Of a DNA stretch of 64,000 nt, positions 10,296 through 24,687 are shown one piece after another (positions within the stretch are counted from its first letter, which is position 1; each line of letters opens with the position of its first letter). The notes beneath the pieces were generated by a model. It did no database searches. It had not been told where the DNA came from and worked only from the letters and a program-made list of their open reading frames with translations. The translations under genes and the position numbers were made by a program. Origin of the DNA: Gautieria morchelliformis (lineage: Eukaryota; Basidiomycota; Agaricomycetes; Gomphales; Gomphaceae); contig WHVA01000203.1 in NCBI GenBank assembly GCA_015179125.1, positions 1 to 64,000 on the forward strand. Reading direction: 5' to 3'.

Positions 10296-12794
10296 TGTTT
10301 TGGAACCCTTCAAGACTTTGGTGTTATTGCTAACGCCTCAGTCTATCAGAACATGTCGTTTACACGACTAGTAGAATACCGGTTCAATGCAGCAGCACAA
10401 CTCCGGAAATAATTTAATATTTGTACCTTGGTTGCAATCCGTGTAATAACTAGTCCAAGTTATTACAGCTAGAAGGCAATGCGTTTTTTAGCTGCACTGA
10501 ACAATAAACTAAAAGAGTGTGTAGGTTCAAGGACACTATCGGGGTCCAAGAGTATTCCTTTTAATAAAGAGGGAATAGGCTCCGCAGGAGAGTTTGTAAG
10601 TGGATTGGGTCGACCAACGTCAATGCACTGCAATAACGAGAGAGTAATGTGAAGTGACTTTCGCGCACAACTTGACTTGACTTGTGAAAGTCACTGAACA
10701 GGAAAATCAACTGAACAGCTCGTCTCAGGTATTGGAGTGCTAATTGACAAGAAAATCGATTGCCAACCTCACTCTGTAGAGTTTCACCCAGCATGTTAGG
10801 CTAAGTGGCTAAGCAGTAAAGCAACTACTTAACTAAGAATAGTTACTCTAAGCAATAGTAGTACAGTTGCGGACACTCAAAGCCCGCCTATTTTGGTTGA
10901 CTATTTTTTAGGATGGCCACAATGGCCCAGACTGTTTCTAAACACTCAAATACAATAGTCTAGACCATTATGAGAATATTTGCACGAGCCGATTATTGAA
11001 AATTGACAAAATAAGTTTTAACCCCTTAAAATTTTGGCCGTACCCCCTTTTTAGCGCCGTAAATCACGAAAAAATCACTATTCAATAGCATTTGATGTAC
11101 TGTGTTCGTGCATGTTAAAAAAAGGTCAGTAAATACAACTGGGACTGCGGAAAAAAATTCCAAAGTCTCACCTTGCACCCATGGCCTGAGGTTGACCAAC
11201 AACACCTCTGGCCTGAAAAATCAATCCCAACACCCCATTGATTCTTTTGAGTCAACCCCTCAGCCCATTCCACCCTGATATCAAGCACCAATGGTAGGGA
11301 TGACCTAGAGGAGGATGATGAGGATATGGCTTGTTTAATTCAATTTGATTCTATGAAAACAAACTTTGCACATAAAGAGACTTGTCAAGATGATGGAGAG
11401 GAGCTGGAGGATGCAATTTTGCAGAGGCTAAAGCATGTGCACTGGAAGTTCTTGCCCTGCAGACGTCATTTGGAGAATTATTAATCGGTCATGGACATTC
11501 ATAGATGCTTACCGAAAAGGCTTGAAAGGGGAGGCTGCAGCATGGGTTGTGTGCAGGCAGAGAAGTCATAGATCAGGGTTGGAGAGTGCAATGAAGGCAC
11601 TCAAAGCACAGGCGAAGGGTAAATCAATGTATTAATAGTGCTCAGAACCTATATAGAGTCAAAATTTGGCCCAAAAATTTGGCCGGTACCTAAAACCTGA
11701 GGGAAAATTAAGGTAAGGCTGTTTTTTGATGCTTTTGAGGGTTGTGAGTCTGATTCTGAGGTCAGTTTTGGGCCAAAATTTTTTCTCCACCTGCTGCCAA
11801 ATAGGTGGGCTTTGAGTGTCCGCAACTGTATTCTAGTTTGGGTTAGGAACTTAGGTAAGATGTGCAAGTCACACAAGCTGTGTAGGATAGAAGATAGGTA
11901 GATTGATTTCTCAAAGGGCAGGCAAAGGGCCTCCTTTTATATTGTAATGTACAGGAGCTTAGTAAGCAGGTAGAACCTTCTATCTATTAATGGAATGGGG
12001 GAAGAAGCTTGTGGAAGATGGAAGAAAGGGTTGGAAGAAACTGGCTGTTTCCAGGGGACTCTACCATGCTTCCTACCAATCAGAGCTTGATTTGTCAGGA
12101 ATGACTCACTGAAAAGGGTCATGTGCCATAGCACAGCTTGGCTGAGTCATGTACTCCTGACTCACCAAGTTGTGCCTGGATTGGTTGAGTCATTGAGGCT
12201 GTATCTCCAGATAACCATGTATTTGGCACTCAGAAGCTGAGTAAGCAGTTCTGAGCCAATTAGGGCTCTGTAGCCATAATTACTAAGAGCACTGCTTAGC
12301 ACAACTGAGCATAGCCTGGTACAGCCTTGTTGTCATGACTGACCATGATCCCCATTGTTTGGTGAAGCCAAACAGGCTGCACAGTTGCTATGGCTGCATA
12401 TAGCAACTGTTTGGGACTCAGCTGGAAATACTGAGGGAGCCATCCTGCCGGACTTGTGGGTGCTTGGGTGACCATAAGTCCGAAAATGCGGCCACCGCCG
12501 AGGTGCCCGGCGGAGTTTGAAATAGAGCGCCCGGAACAGAGTTGTGGGTGCTAGAGGATCCACAACTCTGTAATGACAGAAAAATGGTAGTTTGAGCCAT
12601 GGAGACTTTGGAAAAATAAGGAAAAATATAAGATAACTAGAGGAATGTTTGAAAAGCCTTTCCCCAGTTATATTAACAGCATACAGATACTGTTAATTCT
12701 TCAAATGTGTTTTTACATGTTGTCAAGACAAAAGGAAAAGACTAGGGCTGGTTGAGCAGCCTTCCTTGGCTGGTTGAACAGCCGTTCCCCTACA
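10296..12794 (-). mobile_element. Family-A solo LTR, reverse orientation
   Basis: It begins TGTTTTGGAACC and ends CCCCTACA, with target duplications TGACC (10291-10295 and 12795-12799). It is nearly identical to the copy at 39461-40993 apart from a 965-bp transposon insertion at 10864-11828. Antisense open frames within it are LTR sequence and not genes. Confidence 0.9.
10864..11828 (+). mobile_element. Tc1/mariner-type non-autonomous DNA transposon
   Basis: Terminal inverted repeats of about 32 bp start CAGTTGCGGACACTCAAAGC at both ends, and the TA dinucleotide is duplicated (10862-10863, 11829-11830). The allele without it is the related LTR at 39461-40993 (junction near 40028), so the insertion is defined to the base. 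A short frame (11435-11635) reads ...INRSWTFIDAYRKGLKGEAAAWVV, which from memory resembles the C-terminal end of fungal DDE transposases. The rest of the transposase is absent. Confidence 0.9.
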
Positions 12795-13778
12795 TGACCC
12801 CTTTATTCTTATATCAAGTTACTCCCATTTACCCTTTTCATCCCTCCACCTCTATGTTCGCTCCGTTCACTCCTCACTGAATTCGCCGAATGACTATTCA
12901 CTACTCGCATCATTCACCAGTAGGTACACCATCAAACACAATCGACATCCTTTACCCAGCATGATGGTTCATCACTGGCCCCATCACCTTCCCAATTCAA
13001 CCCCCTTTGGGTGTTCCTATGGCTGGGATGCATTCGCAGGACATCCTACCCATAGATTGTGTGATATCAACCCAGCAGACCAAGAGTCCATTCAGGGTAA
13101 CATGTAGACAGGTCTGAAAGCATGTTTTCTTACATAGGTACCTTTGTCCTCTTTCCCCCCATTGTTTCATGTTTGCACTCCTCCTTTGTTCTATTGTATA
13201 TGTGTTTCATCTATCTGTATCCTGACTGCGTGCCCCTATCCAACCCTGACTCACGATGGCCTCTTTCCTATTCACTGATATCATATGAGCATTCGGTATA
13301 AGTAGCTTACATTCGCATGTATATTCTGCAGTTCAATTATCATACGTCTATCTTGTGCAAAACTTGACCACACTGTGACCATCATATTAAGCCCTCTTCT
13401 ATAGACTACTATCTTAGACCAGAGCAGGGCTTGAACACCACTGCTGAGTTTCCATACTTCACCTTCACTATTTTAGTCTTCAAACCATTGTCGGTGCTGT
13501 CGGCGAAGGGCTCCAAAGGAGCACCTTCGCCAGTGAAAGGATTGTTACTACTAGACAACCTTTCTGTGAAACCTTGTATGTTACATCGTCAAGTATCATG
13601 GGCTATTTCACTTTGACTGAAGACAGGGCGAGCTCCATTCAAGTAGCCCCCTTACCTCATAAACCTTTATTGGCTTGACATTATTTGCCAAGCTACACAC
13701 CTCATTGCACAAGCCATTCAGGCATTTGCTGTTTTCACTAATACATGATATTGCCTAAAATCCAATCTTGACAATGAC

Positions 13779-14708
13779 CGCCTTTGGCCTGAACATACAT
13801 GAACCGATAAAAGTGGTTGCAAAACTTGGATCCAGCATGATCAGGCCAGGACCATGGTTTTCACTGACCTGAATTGCTCAGACCTGGGGCATTTCTCACT
13901 GGGCCTAATGGTTTAACATGTAAAATTAGCGTGAAAAACTTTCTGCTGTATTCTGCCACACTCGGCAGAATAAATTTCATTCTGCCCACGATACTACCAG
14001 CAGGTAAGTACAAAGGCGATGGGTAACACATGTCTATGCACAAGTGGGGATAGAGAAGGATTATAGGCTAGATAGAATATCATGTTGATGGGCGCTTTGC
14101 AGAAAACATCTTAACATAGGGTGCAGCCTGCAAAAGCCGTTAAAATTGGATAATAATAATAATAAATAAAAAGAAACATGTCTGATCCAGGAAATGCACA
14201 CCGACCATTCAACAAGCAGCTACCACAGTAACCTCAGTCTACAATGCTATGTGTTCTTCTCTAGCGGTGAATAAAGGGGTAGTCGTAGGGTAGAGCTGCC
14301 TGGGTTATGCACTAGCTAGGAATGGACGATTTTAGGAACTAAATGTGAGAACCCTTTGCGCACAGATCACAACCTTTTCACTGGCGTCGTTGACATGGTG
14401 CATCGATAGTAGGTATGGGATTTAGGCTTGGCATGTACAGCGAGAGCAGTGAGCAGTGGCGAGGATGGAGTACTTGATGCTAGGACCATCGACTAACCAC
14501 GAAAAATGGACTGGGTACTATATAATATCTTTCAGCCAAGCATAGAACTTTCTACAAAGAAGAACGACTGCCGCTCCGGTGCTGATGAACTTGTCTACAG
14601 GTGGGGGAATGTCCCGAAAGAGTACTGCCGCAGCTCACGCACTGAGGTGGTTAGGTTCTAGACGTACATTTCTATCTTGGTACAAGAATAATGGTATCGA
14701 AATACCCA
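13779..14708. other. Intergenic, 3' flank of PRP16
   Basis: No convincing coding or repeat feature was seen. It carries an AAT microsatellite near 14152-14166, and the sequence left of about 14560 shows no match to the repeats named elsewhere. Confidence 0.5.
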
Positions 14709-19850
<5,142 letters not shown>

Positions 19851-19854
19851 CCAT

Positions 19855-20027
19855 TGCAGCGGCACGTTTGTCCCTAGCAAGACTGCGCTCCAACGGGCTG
19901 ATTAAGAAAGCTTAAGTAAGCTCCTACTATAAATAGCAATAGACAATACTTATTTCACTCGAGCATTCCTTTCCCTTTAGCCTTCATCTACCTCCCTAGC
20001 GTAGATACAGGCGAGAACTTCTCTAGT
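19855..20027. promoter_or_regulatory. Putative shared intergenic promoter
   Basis: The short gap lies between the inferred PRP16 start codon (minus strand) and a plus-strand ORF. A TATAAATA box sits at 19928-19935, followed by a pyrimidine-rich leader (CATTCCTTTCCCTTTAG), as is common upstream of fungal transcription starts. Confidence 0.35.
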
Positions 20028-20399
20028 ATGGCTCCGCCATCGTACCCTAGCGGCTCCTCCGGTCACCCTGACCTTCCTACGATGCCACCGCCGTCAGCGA
20101 TCACCAAGGCTAACGTAACCCCGGCGTTCCGTTTAACGCCACTCTCGGGAACGCGGCCCCAACGACGTCCCAGAGGGCTTCCCACGGAGACCGGCCACGT
20201 CCCGCAATCCGGCCCAACGGGCAAGCGGCCAACTCCACGGCGGTTACCGTTTAAGTCATCCTCGCCCCTGTGTTCCTCTGACCTCGTCGCACTTCTTACA
20301 GTCCCTTACAACCACTCTGCTTATAGTCTCCTACTGCTGGAGCAGACTATTGGGAACACTGACAAAAATTGCCGGGTCCATGGAGTTATGGACATCTAG
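20028..20399 (+). CDS. Hypothetical protein, Pro/Ser/Thr-rich
   Basis: A 123-codon frame begins MAPPSYPSGSSGHPDLP and has no recognisable domain. The ATG follows a TATA box and pyrimidine leader at suitable distance, which is the main argument for it being expressed. A GTAAGT directly after the stop (20401-20406) could be a splice donor, so the frame might be the first exon of a longer, broken gene. Composition is low complexity. I do not recognise the family. Confidence 0.3.
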   Translation: MAPPSYPSGSSGHPDLPTMPPPSAITKANVTPAFRLTPLSGTRPQRRPRGLPTETGHVPQSGPTGKRPTPRRLPFKSSSPLCSSDLVALLTVPYNHSAYSLLLLEQTIGNTDKNCRVHGVMDI

Positions 20400-20851
20400 G
20401 TAAGTACCTGTATCCCGTGGAAATTTACAGCTGCGGCGGTAAATCCCATAAATCTCGTCGGACCCACCTTTTTGGTGGGATCCTTCGGGTGCTCGGCGGA
20501 TTCACCCAGCTGGTGGGCTCGGCCGTCGCCGGCTGCACGCTCGCGAGCAGGCAGCAGGAGCGGGGGGCGTCGCGCGCACCCTCCCGCGCTAGCGTAGTTC
20601 ATGTAAATAGTCCAGGATCTTAACTCAAAAGACCATTTAAAAAAAATTGGCTGCCATTTGGGATGGGCAGGGTGCCAAAACCGGCTGTCAACTGGGCATA
20701 CAAGCTTACTGTGAGTGATCAGTGGGCAATAAAAATCGAAAAAATTGCCAGAGGATATGCTTAAGCATACCATGAAACTATGCACAGGTCGTCGGGGCGA
20801 GCGGCGTGGCGTGGACACCGGATTTACGTGGTAAGTACTGGTAAGTGGCTG
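20400..20851. other. Unassigned sequence left of the duplication boundary
   Basis: Nothing recognisable. Just before the duplicated cysteinyl-tRNA synthetase segment there are three close copies of TGGTAAGT (about 20829-20855), the third of which is shared with the other copy, so the duplication breakpoint lies in a short splice-donor-like repeat. Confidence 0.4.
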
Positions 20852-21941
20852 GTAAGTGTGGATACATAGAGCGTTCACTGATGGTAATTTAACGTTTCAC
20901 AGAACTTCTTTGCGATTGTGAAGGCGCTAGATGCACAGGCTGCTGCCGATCATAAATACCGCAGTGTTTATAAAGGGCCCGAACATGACCTTGCTGATGC
21001 GTGAGCCTGGCGTCTCATCCATTGGTATCTGCTAACAGCGAATTTGCGAATATTCAGGCTTACGCATGCCCAGGCCACGTTTCGCGTCGCACTTTGTGAC
21101 TCATTCAACACCCCGCAAGCTCTCGATGTCCTATCGAAACTAGTTTCTCGTGCCAACGTCTACATCACGCAGGCTTCAGGTAAAGCAAATGTGGGAGTAC
21201 TGGAAAGCATCGCCCAATGGGTGGGTAAGATGCTGCGTATGTTCGGTCTCGGAGAAGGACCTCAAGTCGAGGGCATGTTGGGGTGGGGCGAGAGTAGGCC
21301 GGAGGGAGAGACTACATCTGTTGACGTACGTGATCCAGGCGCTTGTTTTTTGATTTGCTATACTCACGCATTTACTATGTAGCGGGAAGAAATTCTAATG
21401 CCTTACCTAAGGACGTTTTCTTCATTCCGAGATAACATCCGGGGCTTGGCAATGACCCAGGCACCACCAAATCAAGTTCTGGAGTTCTGTGACAAGTTTC
21501 GGGATACCGACATGGTTCCTCTGGGCGTGGCCCTCGATGATCAAGAAGGCGAGTATAAATTTCCTATGTACTACATATGTTTCTGACCAACATCCAGATG
21601 GGCGTGCACTTGTAAAGCTTGTCCCCGCGGCAACGTTAATGCGACTACGCGACGAGAAAAATGCTGCGGCTGAAGCCAAAATGGCCAAGAAAGCTGCCGC
21701 AATTGAGGCTGAGCGAGAGAAAAGACGTGCCAAGTTGGAGAAAGGGAAGGCACCACCTGAATTAATGTTCAAACCACCTTATACCGAACAGGGTGTGTAC
21801 GGCAGCTGGGACGACAAGGGGATTCCTCTCACTGATGGAGAAGGAGCGGAGGTAACTAAAAGCCAGCGTAAAAAGCTGATCAATAAACAGGAAACCCAGC
21901 AAAAATTGCATACCGAGTGGAAGGCGTGGCGGCAGGAGGAA
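20852..21941 (+). pseudogene. Cysteinyl-tRNA synthetase, C-terminal fragment (copy 1)
   Basis: Exons 20903-21000, 21058-21325, 21383-21548 and 21598-21941 encode the helical C-terminal part of eukaryotic cytosolic CysRS: NFFAIVKAL, FRVALCDSFNTPQALDVL, MLRMFGLGEGP, PLGVALDDQEDGRALVKLV and the Lys/Glu-rich stretch ending EWKAWRQEE. The catalytic domain (HIGH, KMSKS) is absent, so it cannot charge tRNA. Intron three starts GCGAGT at 21549 (GC-AG type). The last codons are cut by a DNA transposon at 21942. It is nearly identical to 28168-29257. Confidence 0.93.
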
Positions 21942-24034
21942 CACCGCACTTTGAACCAAAATGCCTCCTTAATAAATTTGAGCAAAACACAAAATATCTT
22001 CTGAGTATGTGCCAAATATCTCCTATTGAGATATTTAGGCTATATGTGAGCCAATATTCCAAATATTATCCAAGTCTCTGCTGGGGATATATGTGAACTT
22101 GTTATTTTTGCTTGCATAGTAGTGTAAGTAATATATCATATACATAATTCTATGTTGCGCGTCATCACCCTCGACGCGTTGTTGACGCGTCACTGTTGCA
22201 CAAAAGGTCCGACGTGCCGACTGCTACATCGTTGTACCGTACGGTCAACATGCCATCCGTACGTTCACGCATCCCTGCACCCTGCCACTGCACAGACTGC
22301 AGGGGCTGCTTGCTTCAGATCCCTCGCACCCGTGAGCGTCACCTCAAGGCAGACGAGGTAAACCAGGCACTCGAGCTCAAACGCCAAGCCGTGGCCCGCC
22401 AACTCTGCCATCTGGAGAAATAATGAGTGAGAGTTCTTCACATGTTGAATCCATGAACTCAGATCTGCGGAACGATAGGTAGGTGGCCTTGATAGCCACG
22501 GCTTATTACTTCTAATACGCCTGACAGCCTTTTGCGCCGTCTCCTCATCTGTATTCTCGCTAAGCACATCCTCCCATTGACTTTCATCTCTCGACTGATA
22601 TTGCGGGATAAACATCCAGTCGAATTTGCTACCTTCTAGATTTGGTACTTGAACCCGCACCTCACGCCGAGCCATGGCTTTCTGCGTGTGACAATTGTGC
22701 AGCTGACGAATGATTGAAACAAGGCAAGCACTTACACGGCTCTTACGTCCATCGTGTCTATTTTCCTTCTCATCCGTCACATTTTCATCTTCCTCTTTCC
22801 ATTGTCTCTTGTAGCGATTTTTACATCCCTTGAACACTGTGCAAAGCTGCTCCAGAATATCATCATTACCAAATTTTGAAAATTCGGCCTCGGAAAGAGT
22901 TCCATGGCCCCACCCCACTGCGTTGGCTGGCACGATCTTCAGAACTTGCTCATGCCAACCAACGTTATTGTTCCATGTCCCGTCAAAGTTTGGACGTAAG
23001 TATTCTTCGGCATTTCCATCATCACCTGTAGATTTGATCCAATACCCACGCTGCAGTGCACGCTTCAATATCCCATTTTGTTGTTCGATCCCCATGATGC
23101 GATAAGAAGCGATAGGAATGAGTGTCTGGATCCAGGTAAGTATAGCCTTATATACCGCATTGATCGCCACTTACATTGAAATTGTTGTTCCGTTTGACTT
23201 TGACCACCTCATCACCGTCGGATTCAGTATCATCTACCTCCATTGGTTTGTTTTTCTTGCCTTTGCCTCTCTTGTTCTTTGGGGCTGACTTTTCCTCCTC
23301 TTTTGCCTTCTTTGCGGAATGCGCGTTGACCTGCTCGGTCAACTCACCGATTATCTCATCCATATACTCCATACGTCCCTCGATCTTGACCAGGTCCTGT
23401 TCCTGGCTCTCCACGGTAGCGGCAAGTTCTTCATGGGCCATTTGAAGAGTTTTTCTTTGTTGCTGTACGTCCTCCCAATGTTTATGGCTTTTTTGACGCG
23501 ATTCTCAAGCGCCAGCAACAAAACCAACTTGAGGATGTGACCATTCGACTTCATTGCGGCAACCGTAGCCTGCAGTTCGGTCAGCGCATCGGTAAGACTT
23601 TTCATACCCGTTATTCCTTTGTTGCCTGCTAATACAACCTTTTTGAGACAACTCCACTCAACGTCCGCTGCGCACACGCACGCGCATGCCTTCATTTCAG
23701 CTCTCACGTTTTGTTTTAGATCCATGTGTATATTATTATATATTGCACACTGTGGCCAGTGCATCAGTTAGTTTTATTTTATTTTTCGTTGTTAATTATC
23801 CCGAGCGTGATCAGCGGCTGGAGCGGCGGCCCCGCTAATTATTTACCAGAATTATATTAATATTAAATAAATTGGGGCGATCCTTGGTTAATATGTAGCA
23901 GGAACGCGGTAAGAACGTCGACATTTACCCAAGTATCGAGTCCGCGCTAGTTGATGAAAACGTTGAGGATATCCCGTAGATACGTAGAATATCATCTGGA
24001 TTTCTACGTCAGGTATTTAAAGCGAAGTGCGGTG
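21942..24034. mobile_element. 2.1-kb DNA transposon, 3-bp target duplication, TIR CACCGCACTT
   Basis: The ends read CACCGCACTT and AAGTGCGGTG, a 10-bp perfect inverted repeat. GAA is duplicated (21939-21941, 24035-24037). The duplicate copy of the host locus lacks the element at 29255-29257 and reads straight through, an independent proof of both borders. CAC-type ends with a 3-bp duplication would fit the CACTA/CMC group or PIF-Harbinger, but no transposase is recognisable. It carries a minus-strand gene of unknown function. Confidence 0.85.
22425..23725 (-). CDS. Unknown protein carried by the 2.1-kb transposon
   Basis: The likely start is the ATG at 23725 (MDLKQNVRAEMKAC). Exon one runs to a GTAAGT donor at 23174 and holds a coiled-coil segment (MAHEELAATVESQEQ...) and a Lys/Glu/Ser-rich nuclear-type stretch (KNKRGKGKKNKPMEVDD). 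Exon two starts at 23125 (TLIPIASYRIMG) and continues GTWNNNVGWHEQVLKIV, ending after a further intron with SNKPWLSRPPTYRS. A reading-frame break lies in a run of six T at 23489-23494. Similar proteins are, from memory, common next to agaricomycete transposons, but I do not know their function. The N-terminal coiled coil suggests oligomerisation. Confidence 0.55.
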
Positions 24035-24037
24035 GAA

Positions 24038-24319
24038 GGTGACAATTGATGTTCTACAGCTAGAATCATATCTTCGGAAGGTACTCTAGGTGTTTTACTG
24101 GATATGCCAATCGCATGAATCCACTATAATTTTGACAATGCTCTCTCCTGCTCGGTCTTCTTCAGAAGATCCGCCTCGGACAAGGCAGTCGATGTCAAAA
24201 CGTCCAATTGCATTACCATCTACCACAATGGGTAGGTCCATCTCACTTTTTGTTTCTCCATCGCATGCAATATGGCCTGGGTAGGCTTCGACGTCGCCCA
24301 CTAAGGAATAAACTGGCAA
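24038..24319 (-). pseudogene. GAF-domain protein resembling free-methionine-R-sulfoxide reductase, last exon (copy 1)
   Basis: Read on the minus strand from an acceptor at about 24305, the exon encodes GDVEAYPGHIACDGETKSE, IGRFDIDCLVRGG and SEEDRAGESIVKIIVDSCDW. This matches the C-terminal part of fRMsr, a GAF-fold enzyme that reduces free methionine-R-sulfoxide, including the conserved GHIACD cysteine region. No upstream exons are visible, so it is a fragment. It is convergent with the CysRS fragment, which suggests the ancestral order CysRS then fRMsr tail to tail. Confidence 0.8.
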
Positions 24320-24687
24320 GCAGGATGAGCTGTCAAATAACTGTCAAATTTATATGAAATGAAACGTTTAGGACGGGGGGAGGAGGCCATGGTTTAGGAC
24401 GGCGTTGGGTAGATCCGCGGAGTTTCAACGCACTTCTCATCGGCTAGTGGCCGGCACGATGCTCCGGAAGATTTAGGACACTTTATTTAGGATTTTAGGT
24501 CTACGGATAGTCATCCAATAACACGACAAGCGAGGTAGGGCCACCTTCCACCGAATAACTGGGGCAGCCGATTGTCTGGACTGGTCAGCTGCTGAGTCAG
24601 CTAGTTGATTGCGGACATGATAAAACCATCGGTCCGCTCAGAACTTGCAGTACACCCTCGCTCACAACCCAGTAGAAGCTCACTCCC
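24320..24687. other. 5' flank of the Crinkler-like gene
   Basis: No coding signal was seen. Part of it (about 24306-24495) recurs at 41188-41341 next to a truncated copia element, with small internal deletions there. A TTTAGGAC-type word is repeated (24368, 24393, 24473). Confidence 0.5.

Larger units (their letters stand above)
10286..13773 (-). mobile_element. Family-B solo LTR (short form) with nested insertions
   Basis: On the plus strand it begins TGTCATGACC and ends AATCTTGACA (reverse of the TGTCAAGATT...GTCATGACA orientation). It is flanked by ATGAC at 10281-10285 and 13774-13778. Without the nested A LTR its length is about 984 bp, the short class of this family. It contains the sequence blocks shared by all B copies (CTATTCGC-rich strings, TTCACCGGCGAAGG-like block, CATGTATATTC). 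Confidence 0.85.

Noticed and set aside
10561..12600. Open frames within family-A LTRs (for example 10561-10794 and 12333-12600)
   Set aside because: They recur in every A copy including solo LTRs, overlap the TATA and U3 regions, and show no domain.
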